From positions 3,788,501 through 3,852,500 of the forward strand of contig CM065879.1 in assembly GCA_033439255.1 (NCBI GenBank): a stretch of DNA of 64,000 bases. The letters are read 5' to 3'. Within the stretch, counting starts at the first letter, position 1; the number at the start of each line of letters is the position of its first letter. The notes beneath the pieces were generated by a model. It was not told the origin of the DNA and made no database searches. It worked only from the letters and a program-made list of their open reading frames with translations. The position numbers were made by a program, and so were the translations under genes. Source of the DNA: Hericium rajendrae (taxonomy: Eukaryota > Basidiomycota > Agaricomycetes > Russulales > Hericiaceae). Shown here piece after piece: positions 31,751-43,821 of this stretch.

Positions 31751-33093
31751 TCATACAACAATGCTAAGCCGGCCCTCGCCGAGCTGAACGACGCCCATCT
31801 TGAACAGATAGTCGATTGCCATTCCGCCCCAGAGGACCCATCCAAGTTGTCCATTGCGTGTAAAGTTGACTGTTTGACAGATAAGCGCTATGTCATTACA
31901 GATGAGGAAATACATACGGCTGCAGCTATCCCCGTCCTCGAGATCGACGGTCGCAAGCTGCCACACGAAGTGCGCTGCGGTGCCCGCGACGGTGACGAAG
32001 TAGTAGGCCTTCGTCTCGCCGTTGAGGTACCCTGCGAACGCGAGCGCACCGACGAACGTCGTCGAGCACACCATCGCGAACGGGATGACAAGGTCGCCCA
32101 GGATCACCGCGGTCGACTTGACGCCGACCTTGATGTCGTCTTTGCGATCTTGACAGGCGTATATGGTGTCTAGGCGCGCACGGAATGGACGCGTCAGTAA
32201 GCGCGCGGCTACGGAGGCTGAAAGTGCGTACCGAAGTGCAGCGTCCAAGCGACGAAGCCGAGCATGAACGAACCGAGCAGGAGCCAATTCGGCGTCTCTG
32301 CGATCGCGGCCCAGCCGATAAAGATGCCCATCGACATCGTCAGGCCGAGCCACGCCTGGGGCCAGTATGTGATGCGCTTCATATACGGATAAGCCGTCGA
32401 CATCGGGATGCATTGCAGAATTGCTGCGATCATTCTGGGTGGTGCGCATGACGCCGTCAGCCAAGGTAGTCAAAGTGAAAACAGGCGGTTGTACGTACGT
32501 CGTCGAGTTGTAGGGCAAGAAAACGAAGATCGCGCAGATCCATTGGAGAATGCAGAACACATATGCTGCAAACACGGTGACGCGTCCGCTAGCCAATGGC
32601 CGACTCTTGGTCCTCTCTGATTCCCAAGAGAGCGTCAATAATATTCTGGACAAAAGAATATTTAAAAGGACCCACCGACGCCAGCGTCAAACTCCCGGTC
32701 GGCAATGTCGTTGATGGTGCAGCCCGCGCTACGCACGAAGAACGCAGCGATGAGGAACTTGCCAAGCTCTGCCCAGTACTGCTTGACAGGGAAGCCCGTC
32801 TGGTAAGCGGCCATCGTCGCGCCAAACGCTAAAATGAAGAATGCCATTGAGCTTCGATGCATGATGGCGGTCAGACGCCATACCGTACGGCCAGAAAATC
32901 ATGATGGTCCCGGAAGGCTGATGAATAAATGTCAGACGCGCCTGTGAGGAGAGGGGAGGGTGGTGCGTACTCTGTGCAACCGCATGAGCTCAGCATATGG
33001 ACGCAGCGATGCGGGGAAGAGGCCATAAGGGAAAGGCAGCGTCTTTTTCTTGAGCTGGATGGGCTCTCTGAGGGGCGTCTTCTCGTTGGCCAT
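31751..33093 (-). CDS. UbiA-family prenyltransferase
   Basis: Seven exons (33093-32971, 32917-32884, 32828-32676, 32616-32499, 32434-32232, 32169-31918, 31869-31751) give an intact 333-aa integral membrane protein. Both aspartate-rich motifs that bind prenyl-diphosphate and Mg are present: NDIADREFD at residues 92-100, followed by VERTKSRPLASG, and DTIYACQDRKDD at 211-222. Several hydrophobic helices surround them. The N-terminus MANEKTPLREPIQLKKK, then RLHRPSGTIMIFWPY, lacks an obvious mitochondrial presequence. It could be Coq2 (4-hydroxybenzoate polyprenyltransferase of ubiquinone synthesis). It could equally be a prenyltransferase of a meroterpenoid pathway, but no polyketide synthase or other cluster gene is next to it. 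Confidence 0.85.
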
Positions 33094-34244
33094 TGCTCAA
33101 GGATTATGAGTGCGAGCGGCAAAGGGAGGGCTTCTGGCTAGGAAGACGATGAAGACGAGAGGGGGGAAAAAATTGGAATGACCTAAAGACTATTCTATGC
33201 TGCCACGGCACGGCCAATTTATACTGAGATGAAGCCCGTCAAGATAAAGCCCGAGAGCATTCATGCATCCGAAAATGGTCCAGATTGGAGTCCCGGGATG
33301 CTGGGAATGCGGTGCACGATACAGCCGCCCCATGCTACGATCATGCTGTAAGGATACACCCATGCCCACCGCAGCCGGTATGGGTGTCACAAAAGATAAG
33401 TAACGCGTCATACTTTGACATGACGGCGGCAAGGGACCTGTTCTTGCTTCGCCCCAGATTGGGAGTTGCGACGTCGCTAATGAAAAGAAGTCCACAGTTT
33501 CGGACCTGAGTATGAAACACCAGGCACACACAATAGAGCACCAAACCAGGCCTGCTTTGGCACTGTATATTGGTGGCGCCTGGCCGTCCGAAGAAAGGGG
33601 CAACGACACCATCCAACCTTGAACGGGTGTCCCATGCGCGTTAATCACTGTTGTTTCTAACCCGCGCGCCTCCCCGCACAGCACTTGCATTGTCTATCGC
33701 AGCAGATAGGCCGTCTGGGAGCGACGAGCGCAGGCCGCTTTGGGGCTTCCGACAGGTTACCTAACCCAAGCGGCGATTGGCAGCCTGGCGAGGCGAGGCC
33801 GTTGCCCAACACGCTCTTCTCCGACTGTCAGCTGCGGCGTAGATAAGCATCAGCCGCGGGCTTTTGCAGTGACAGCAGCGACAATGCAAGTGAATGCGCC
33901 CGGTGTTGTATGCTGGCGGATGACGGTGAAGTGGAGTGCATCTGGGAGATGAACGCGCGGAGCCGAGTCTGGAAAGCCAATTGAATGCAACTGTCAGAAC
34001 TGGCTTCCAGAACCGCTTTGTTGCCGTCGAAGTGCCGTTAATCAGGGAAGCGCATCGATCCTTCGAATCGCGGCGGTAGAAGTGGCCGGGATCTTAGGGT
34101 TGGGTCTTCGCCAGCCAGATGGCCCGATGCTAGCACTGTTCACGGACTGTCAAAGCCGACGTCACGCACCACGACGTAGTGTGTCTCAGAAAAACATATA
34201 GAAATGAAATCTGACCGAGGAGCATCATCGCAAACGCGAGGTGT
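33094..34244. other. intergenic, no gene recognised
   Basis: A 166-codon minus-strand frame at 33190-33690 has no recognisable domain or splice context, so I do not call it. Confidence 0.4.
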
Positions 34245-34394
34245 GCATTCACACACATTTTTCGATGGACCAAGGTGGGCGACGGTGGATGCGTCGCAAA
34301 CCTGTACAGGCGGATCAAAGCATTTACACACATTTTTTGATGGACCAAGGTGGGCGACGGTGGACGCGTCGCAAACCTGTACAGGCGGATCAAA
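34245..34394. repeat. two tandem copies of a 75-bp repeat
   Basis: Units 34245-34319 and 34320-34394 match at about 95%, including GATGGACCAAGGTGGGCGAC in both. The two-unit length is a multiple of three, so open frames run through it on both strands and mimic a repeat protein. No other evidence of coding. Confidence 0.9.
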
Positions 34395-35103
34395 ACACTT
34401 GTATATCGAGACAGTATAAACGCGTAGGACCTTAATTACCGTCTTCATCACACCCGCGCATTCCCGCATCGAGCCCACGCGCTTGTGGCGGCCGACTGAT
34501 CGGTCAGAGCGCCTACACCCGAGGACGAGTTGGCATCCGGCTCCGCGTCGCAGTGTCGGCGACAGCTTCGTTCCTGTGAGATCCTAATCAACATCGGAGA
34601 ACAAGGGGCGAAAGGGCCAGGGTTGACCAAGCTAGGCAGAACCGCGGCGAACCGAGGTTCAGATTCGCCACGGCATGCCTAGATGGGGAGAATAGGAACA
34701 TCAGGTCTGCTGCAGTGACCACACTAGGGAGGATGAAACAATCACATAACGGTATGATCGAGCCGAAATGGATGTGAAAGTAATGTCAATGAAGTACGGC
34801 CACGCACCGATAAACAGGTAAGTATATGGGGAAGATAATCTGCGCAGTCTGCCTTTGGAGAGAATTCGGCGAGAAGAATGTATGGCAGATGAAGCCCCCG
34901 AAAAGGAAATAGAAAAGATAAATCATGGATTCCACAAGGAGATCATGGACGAATGCTACAAGATGGGAGGTGGGGAGCGCGGATGGTATGAAAATTTTAG
35001 AATACAAGCCGGCCGGCAGGTCACAACGCCGTCGCTATGCGAAGTGGACCCCAGCGTCGTGGAATGCCGACAGGAGCCTGTTTAGATGCGCCGTTGAGTG
35101 AAA
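34395..35103. other. intergenic, no gene recognised
   Basis: Short frames only. It forms the 3' flank of the Dim1 gene. Confidence 0.4.
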
Positions 35104-36291
<1,188 letters not shown>

Positions 36292-37451
36292 GATGGTGTG
36301 CGAACGTCGTGGAAGTTTACGACAAGAATTTTGGTGATCCCGCCAGGCGCTGCTAACCCTGAGAACAACATGACCATGGTCTAGGGTTCTGGTTACTTCC
36401 TTGTTCTTCATCAGCAAAAGTGTGAAAAATCTGTAAGGGCTTACAAGGATATGTAAGGATTTACAAAGGTTACAATCGCTGCCATCCGGTAAGGATGCCA
36501 CATTTCGTCGCAAGGCTATACACGGGTACCTTAAGGATTTGCCATCGTCCCCATCCTTCGCAAGGCTTGCCAGCCCTGCCAAGGGTTACCTGGCGGGTTG
36601 GACTTCTCCATCGGCATGGTACACGTGCAATGCCATATGGTCATTGTAAAGTGACACAAGGAGTGCTACAGCATTTAGATATTTTAATTTATTTATTTTC
36701 ATCCTTGGCAGAGATAGTGACAGAGATAAAATCGAATGCATTTTTCGTAGTTACGAACCTGTCTAAGATACATAGAAGCTATCTACGAGACACATCTGTA
36801 ACTAAGTAACAACCATCTCTATGCGCACTGATGCGCCGTCGTACAATCAGTCAGCTGAAAACGGGATAGATCCCGAGTGATCCAGAAGCCAGGGGTGAGC
36901 GTTGCGCCCGTCGCGAGATATCCCGCCAGAGAATGTCTTCGAGGAGTCTCAGAAAGCAACACTTGATGGAAAGCACCATGAACGATTGAGAGTCCAGCCA
37001 ATAGAAGGCCAACACAAGAAGACGCCAGCCTAGAGAATCCGGAGGGAATAAACAGGCACGACGGTCCTTCGGAAAGCTTGAATAGCTGATATGCTTGCGA
37101 GAGGAGGGATTGGACGAAGACTGCGTACAACTGCGAAGGCTATATATCATGAAACGAATGAGATTTAGGGCCGGCCGCGATGCACCTTGGAGAAACGTCG
37201 TAGCGTTGCTACGGGGTCTCGGAAATATCGAGACGTGTACCTGTATTTCGCGAAACGGCAGGCAGGCGAAGTAACTGCAAATGCGTCAAAAACCTGTCAT
37301 CTAGACTGAAAGTCATTAGAGACCAGATCGGAGATTTTGAAAACTCACCATCACGATGTCAAATTTTCAAGTTGTCAACAACCTTTTGTGAGGTATGTAT
37401 TGCCCTTGTATACCCTTGTAGTGCCTTACATACCGGCGCCATCTCGGTGGT
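36292..37451. other. intergenic, no gene recognised
   Basis: Includes the Dim1 promoter and AT-rich DNA near 36670-36730. Short minus-strand frames near 36819-37150 show no domain. Confidence 0.4.
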
Positions 37452-37465
37452 GCGTGACAAACGTC
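37452..37465. repeat. target-site duplication, 3' side of LINE
   Basis: GCGTGACAAACGTC, identical to 39511-39524, directly abutting the T14 (poly-A on the minus strand). Confidence 0.88.
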
Positions 37466-39510
37466 TTTTTTTTTTTTTTAAATCAATAGTATTTATATAG
37501 CGCCAGCATGAAAGCCAGGGGCGCTTTGGTAAGTACAGGAGTAGCCTACTGGAGTGGTAGCCGGAGACGTAAGTACAAAACGTAACCTAGTTGACATTGG
37601 GACCGACTAAGCCCTTACGATTGGATCAGAGAGTATGACTGTATGCTGATCGTTAGATACGAGAGGCGCATCGAGAAAAGAGATATCCGAAACAGAGTCT
37701 GACCGAAACCATGTAACCGTAGGAAAGAACTAAACCTCATCCATGGCGACGTCCGCCGACGGTCCCGCTTTCCCTTTGCCCTTGCCTTGCGACGCGGGTG
37801 CCATGGAGGCCATTCCCGACTTGGGCTTGTGAGGGCCCGTCTGGTGGGAACGAATCCAGGGGAAGTCCTGGCGATGCTTGTAAAAGCCACACTCCGAAGA
37901 GTCGGCCCGATGTGTGCCACGGCAATTGGCGCAGGCAGGTAGGTGGGGGCAGGTCACGTTCCCTGTGCCGGAGCAGCAGGGAGCCTTGGACGTGTGATCC
38001 CGCTCATCGTGGAGGCCGCTACAGTGAGCGCAGCGCTTGTAGATCGACCTACAGTGGTTGGCACGATGACCCCACTTCTGACACGTAGTGCAGCGTGGGA
38101 CCGTATAATCCTTCGCAGAGCGGGCGGCCTGTGCCCAGCAGGACTCGCCATGCAGAAGTACAGAGCGCTTGAGGACGTCCCGAAGAACGGAACCCCGAGC
38201 ATTGTCTGTGAAATCAACATAAAGTACACCGAAGCCCCGAGCGGACTTGGGGGTGTGGATGCGTGGAGGGGAGGTGATGTTGATGCTCGCCCAATGAGGG
38301 TCCTTGCGGAGATCCTGGAGGAGAGCATCAGAGGTGACTGGGGAGCCATCGCGGTTCTGAAGGGGGATGCGACGGAAGAAGATCGTGTTCCGGAACTGAA
38401 ACCGGCAGTAGCACGCACAGTCGCAGCATCGGCAGGAGAGGTGAAGTAGTGAAGAACAAACTCCCTGAACGTGTTGTCGAGAGATGGAGGGGGCCGTTTG
38501 TTGAATCGAACCCTGAAGGAGGACGGTGGCATCCAGCGGACAAACTCGACGAGGAGTCCATCTGCATCGGCAGCTGGAAGGGGGTGAGAGATCAGCCAAT
38601 CCTGGAACAGTTGGCACAGCGTGCCGTCGTTCGAGATGGTAGATGGATTGAGAGGGGCACCACTGAGGGCAACCGTGATGGTGTTCATCGCACCCGTAGG
38701 TGCGTGCTTGACCTTGGGCTTGGCAGGACTGGGGGGCCGCTCGGGTCCAGGAGGGCTGGGGTCGTGATACAGGGGGCCCAGGTCACGGGCGACCTGAATC
38801 AGCTGGGTGGCAGGTGCCGTGGGAAAGGCAGCAGCAAGGGCAGCGATACGTGCGAGAGAGTCGGGCCGGGAAGGGGTGGTCGAGGCTGGGGCCGCTGAGG
38901 CAGCTGGTCGGGTGGCAGGGGACTTGGTCTTCTTCGACTTGCCTGCAGGTGTGGATGCCGGCACCTTCTTGCCTTGAGGCTGAGGCGTGCGAGAGGGTTG
39001 AGAGGGGGCACCGCTGACGGCCGCCATCACATAGGACAGGGGTGGACCCATCTGAGAGACAGGAGCAGGAGCGGGCGGATCGGGTGGTGGAGCATCGATG
39101 GGCTCGATGATCATGGGGGCCTCAGAAGGAGGGGGAGGAGGCTGAACAGTAGTCGGAAGGACAGGGAACTGACCATTCCAGACGGCGGTCAGGTAGTTGA
39201 TTTCTTGGCGGAGGCGGACGATCTCCGGGTTGGGGGTAGCCTTGAAGTTGCCGTGGAGGATGGCTTTGCGATAAGGGTAGACTGCGCACGGATGTAGTTG
39301 GGTACAGGGGGCTTCGCAGGCCCCGGCGTCGACGAACGAGATGAGGGGTTGGATTGACCGGGAGGAGGAGCAAGGGGGGGAGTAGGAATTGCGAAAGGAT
39401 GAGGAGGGGGGAGGGTTGTCGCCGGGCGACGACATGCTGGGAATTGTTGTAGCTGATATCGATGATTTTTCCCAAAGAGGAAGGTAGTGGTTACTGGTCA
39501 AGAAGCGATG
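37466..39510 (-). mobile_element. non-LTR (Tad-like) retroelement with ORF1 only
   Basis: A 2045-bp insertion flanked by a perfect 14-bp target-site duplication. Read on the minus strand it begins at 39510, contains a gag-like ORF1, a short 3' region, and ends in A14 at 37479-37466. There is no endonuclease or reverse-transcriptase frame. The clean TSD and tail show one complete target-primed insertion of this short form, not later truncation. It must have used ORF2 from elsewhere. Confidence 0.85.
37730..39435 (-). CDS. LINE ORF1 (gag-like, CCHC zinc knuckles), one frameshift
   Basis: The first ATG inside the element is at 39435 (MSSPGDNPPP); upstream near-cognate codons run into the TSD. 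The N-terminal half is proline/alanine-rich and disordered. The middle (IVRLRQEINYLTAVW; NTITVALSGAPL; FRVRFNKRPPP..FREFVLHYF) looks like an RNA-recognition-type ORF1 core. The C-terminal third has zinc knuckles: CTTCQKWGHRANHCRS, CAHCSGLHDERDHTSKAPC, and CANCRGTHRADSSECGFYKH. The tail is Lys/Gly-rich and stops at 37730. The two halves are one base out of frame near 38390. ORF1 proteins coat LINE RNA in the cytoplasm and chaperone integration. The frameshift may be real decay or sequence error. Confidence 0.8.
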
Positions 39511-39524
39511 GCGTGACAAACGTC
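39511..39524. repeat. target-site duplication, 5' side of LINE
   Basis: Second copy of GCGTGACAAACGTC. Confidence 0.88.
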
Positions 39525-41376
39525 ACCGGGGAATAACAGAGTAAAACGATTTTGCTGATGTTCGACTACTTCGTTGCCCTTGACGTTCAACTCAACTACG
39601 CGAGAGTCCGTGCGTCGTGACTTTCGACGAGAGTCCTCAAGACGTGCTGCTTTCTTGAAATCGTCTTGGAGGTGTAGCATCTCTGTATGTTAATCTTATT
39701 AAGGAAGGTAAGTCTGACTGTCTACACTTGAGCGGTAATCTTTATCAAACCGTGACCGCTCTGTTGTCGAAACTGATTTCACGGCATGCGATTACAGCAC
39801 ATCATTGCGAGGGATAGCCCATTATTTTCGGGATATCATCCCTTTGACATGACACTGAGCACCTCGTGGTCAAACGGGCCTGCATTGCCGTATTATCCTT
39901 GCGACGGAGATCACTGATTCACTGAGATGCTGAGGTTCTGTTTCTTTCGCCGGTCTGTCTGCACAGCAGCTGTCCTTTCATTGGTCGTCGTACACCCGCG
40001 GGACAGACCACCATCCCCTGCTCCATCTTCAATGTCGTCATCCAATCTCTGTCACCGGAAGCCGTCCCTGGCCGAATTCACTCTGTCGATATGACACTCG
40101 GGGTCAATACAAGGATCCACATACGTGTGCACTAACCTCGTCACAGGCCCTTCTACTATTTATTTTACTCGTATCTTCAAGGCAGCAGCTCCTCATAACT
40201 GTATCCGGCCTGGACATTGTCTGGACATTCTGTGACAGAATCCGACTCCTCAAGGGGGTATGTACTCTTGAATTCAATCAAGAGATCCACCTCGATGATC
40301 CACCAGACGGCGATACGTTGAGCTCATTGTCTTGACAGAGACGCGCGCAATACTGTATGGTATCCAGTCAGCAACCCCCGTCGGGTTGGTCACCCGCGGC
40401 CGTACTGCGCCTCCGTTTGTGCCAAGACTGCGCCGCAGAATGCGCCTTGGAATCCGGATTTCTCGGTATGGCATCGAGATGGTCGCAACGAGCTCACGGC
40501 GCTGTTTTCGCTGATTTTATCCTCATTCTGGCGGGCGTCTCGCTCAGGCTGCGTTTCTTCGCGTTTAGCGCCTTGTAGCGGCGTACCGCTTACGGGGCTT
40601 GAGGATGCTTCGAACGCCCGGTCCCACGACATTAGCCCATGCAGACCTTCTGAAGTGGAACCTCGGCATCCTATCATGTCTCGGCGGCGCGCAGCCTCCA
40701 GGTTCCAGCGAAGACGGCCAATGGCGGTTTTGTATTATTCATGCCGCCGCCGCGGCGCATAACGCTCGTTCCCCGGTCCCGATAACCCTCGTCCGTACCC
40801 TTCTTTGCATCTTGTTCCCAGATGGTGCAGCCCCGTCATCATCTGATAACTCACCGTCACAGGGGTCTAACACTTGCGGTCTCCTCACATTTTCCGCTCC
40901 GCGGTCAACGGCAGAAGTAGGGGTCTGTCAAACAGACGTGGAGCGTGCTCGTTCTGTAGTCACTCCCTGCCGGAATATGTGACAGGCACCGCATTTCCTG
41001 CAGCTGATTGAGTGTAGGAATCATATGCTATGCGCTTCCTGGGTCGTAACGCGGCCTTCCTGTAAGTGGTCTTCTGCGGCGATTGACAGGTTGGAACGAG
41101 GTTTTCATCTATCTTTTGATTCCTTCAACAAGGAGATCAGCACCCATTATGAGAGTGGATTTTCATTGGCAGATCCTTGTGCTGTTGTCTTGGCCCATAT
41201 GCTTGTGCTGCGTTATCTCACTTCGAATTCAAGCTCTACTTTCATTGTAATGTCTACAAAGTGAAATTTTCCTTCGCACGGTGATGTCCTCTGGTATCTT
41301 TCCGCCAGCATGGCTCCGACCCAAGATGTTCAGCCAATACTGGTACAGAGATGTTCCTCGTCGTCCCGAGGTGGGC
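39525..41376. other. long intergenic stretch, no gene recognised
   Basis: Several frames of 70-127 codons (for example 40599-40982 plus, 40390-40677 minus) overlap one another and have no domain or paralogue in the window. Confidence 0.4.
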
Positions 41377-43004
41377 TCAGTCATCCAGCTCATCTTCCTC
41401 GTCTTCCTCATATTCAACCACCTTGCCTCCACCCATTATATCGCCCGTGACCATTCCCACAGCCATATCCACCGCTGCCTTCGATATGCGGGGCATTGCT
41501 CCAGGTCGCATGAGAGGATGATGCTTCGGGTCGAGAGGCCCATCCTCTTCCTCGGGCTCTTCGCCCGCACCTTCTGAATCCGATCCAGACGCACTGCCAT
41601 GATCTTCCTCTCCCTGTTCACTATCTCCGTCCTCGCTCCCGCTCTCCACGCCCTCCGAGCGCGGATTGTCCGAATATGAGTCCGAGCTCGACGAGGGCGA
41701 TCCGCCGTCGTACTCCCCGCTCGACACCTCGAAATCCGAGTCGTCCTCGTCCGAATCGCGCATGATGTCCTCACCCTCCTCGTCAGCAGCCTGACCATTC
41801 ACCATCTCACCCATTTCCTTCCCCTTCCCCTTGCCTTTGCCCTTATCCTTCCCAAACAATGCCTTCCGCCTCCGCACCCACTCCTTAATGCCCTCCTGCT
41901 CCCGCCCATCAATCATCCCAAACTCCGTCTCCTCGCCTTCCGGCTCCTCCTCCCCGGCCTCCGCATCGACGTCAATAGGCGGCGGCTTCCGCCGGATGAA
42001 CAACGAGCACGTTCGGCCCGTCGCACTCAGCAGCCGCACGGCCTCCTCGCCATCCAGGTCCGCGAGCGCCCAGAACTCGCTGCGCTTGCCCTCGTTGAGC
42101 ACGCCGTCGCGCAGGAACCACAGCGTCTCCTCCTTCGCGCCGCGGTACGCCGCGATGCCCGCACCCGGCCCGCCCACGACAGACGTGAACGCGTCCGGCG
42201 CAGGCTCGAGCACCGCGCACGGCAGGTGTGAAGAAACTGTTCGCGCAGGAGCGGCGCGGTCGGCGTGCCCTTCGCGTGGCGCATGGTGTTGGCGTCGCCG
42301 TCGTGCAGCGTGATGCTGAACGGCGCGGCTGGCTCCGCGTCGATGCTGAACGCGAGCTGGAACTGCGTCGTCCGCGGCGGTGGGCGCCGACTTGCCCTTG
42401 GCTTCGGGCGCGGGCACGTCGGACGCGAGCACGAGCACGCTCCAGCCCTTCTTCGCCTTGCCGCGCGTGGGCAGAAGGAAGGCGCGACCGCTGCGCGCGA
42501 GCGCGGAGAGCGGGAAGACGGCCTCGGTCGCGTGCGTCGTCGCGTGCGTGAGACGGAGCGTGTGCGCGTGCAGCGTGATGTCGAGCTTTTTGCGCAGGGG
42601 CGCGGAGACGGAGAGCGCGTGAAGTGTGACACGCGGCGGGTCATCTTGCTCGGGGCTGTTGGTTTTGGGTTTCTTGGTGGGTGCGATCGTGTCGGACGAG
42701 GACGCGGTGCGCTTGCGCTTTGGGTTTAGGGCATCCGAACCGTTTTTCTCGCTGCCACGAAGGAGTTTCTGCACGGCAGCTTGCGCGGTACTTTGCCAGG
42801 ATGACCAGCTCCCAGATACGGGTGCTGGCGCGTCGGGAGGACAGGCCGCGTTGGTGACTAAGCGGAGGAGGTAGTCGATTGATTGGATCTGTGGAGTCGA
42901 GAGGCTGGAGAGCGCGGTTCGGTCGGCGTCAGGGAGGGGAACAGCGTCAGAAGAGTCTGGAAGTATGAAACGATATGTTGAGAAGAATGGATGGGTGCTG
43001 GCAT
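41377..43004 (-). CDS. RTT106: Rtt106-like histone chaperone
   Basis: Rtt106 binds H3-H4 through PH-like domains and deposits them in replication-coupled and silent chromatin. From ATG 43004 the blocks are: an N-terminal helical region (DADRTALSSLSTPQIQSIDY, LLRLVTNAA), a basic NLS-like stretch (KRKRTASSS..KKPKTN), PH-like strands (VTLHALSVSAPLRKKLDI, FPLSALARSGRAFLLPTRGK, FQLAFSIDAEPAAPFSITL), HLPCAVLEPAPDAF, AYRGAKEETLWFLRDGVL, then a long Asp/Glu/Ser acidic tail closing with HHPLMRPGAMPRISKAAVDM. Frames slip near 42950, 42360 and 42235, each by one base. The pseudogene fragment at 49.5 kb preserves the unshifted frame across the first slip, so at least that one is either recent or an error. 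Confidence 0.78.
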
Positions 43005-43821
43005 GTTGAGAGTCAAGGGACTACGCTGTAACGTGCTGTGGGACTGCATAGCGTCAGATATCCGTCTGTTCGCGGTTTATGACCAACAAACATACCAAGA
43101 TATATTTAGTAGTTAAACAATGACTAATGGGACGACCTGAGCCCGTAAAGGCGAGATATACCGTCTAACGCGGTTCAGTGGTTGATCCTCTGCTTCTACA
43201 CTCGGCTCATCAGGGTGTGGTGCCGCGACGATTCAGATGAACTTGCAGGTCGAAGCTAATCCTCAATACTGCTTAGACAGAGTTACGAGCTCAACAAAAA
43301 GGTAACAAAAGTTTGTGACTTACTGGAATATGGTTAAAGCAGTTTGGTGCAGCGACGCGTGCGGTCGTGGTAGTTTGTAAGAACTTGAAGACGCGTTTGG
43401 CGGTGGCTCACTTTGACGCGCGTCGGGCACGTGTGGAATTGGCGCCAGCCTGTGTTCTCGAGTTTACTCCCGTCACCGTGGCCACCGTGTTCAACGTCAA
43501 CATCAACGTTCGCTGCACCTTCAAGTTCGAGTTCGCCGCGACGGCGCACTTTATCTTCATTCGAGCAAGCCCAAAATTTGACTTTATACCCTAGCGCAAC
43601 GCGCGAGGACTTTCTTTTCGAATTGTTTAAGTTACATCCTGTATTCTGTCTATCACCATAATCGGGTCGAGCTCCCCCGAGGCTACTTTTCATCAGACTT
43701 ATTCATCCGATAACCTGGGCATACACACCATTCGACCAGTAGTGTGCATATCTTTGAGCCCAAAGTGCAAAGCTAATTTTCTACTCGGTGTATCAAGTCT
43801 ACATAGGTCAAGGAATTCAGC
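43005..43821. promoter_or_regulatory. divergent spacer with the F-box shared element
   Basis: Near 43395-43450 the plus strand carries GGTGGCTCACTTTGACGCGC, then GGGCACGTGTGGAATTGGCG. It matches 48255-48310 closely and the element near 12.9 kb in part. It lies about 400 bp upstream of the F-box B pseudogene. No function is proven. Confidence 0.45.

Noticed and set aside
33190-33690. 166-codon minus-strand frame
   Set aside because: No domain, paralogue or splice context; near-chance length in this base composition.
34140-34478. Apparent repeat protein over the 75-bp tandem repeat
   Set aside because: Both strands are open for the same arithmetic reason; no start context or flanking exon.
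41831-42874. Plus-strand frames of 80-160 codons opposite the Rtt106-like gene
   Set aside because: Antisense shadows of a GC-rich coding strand.
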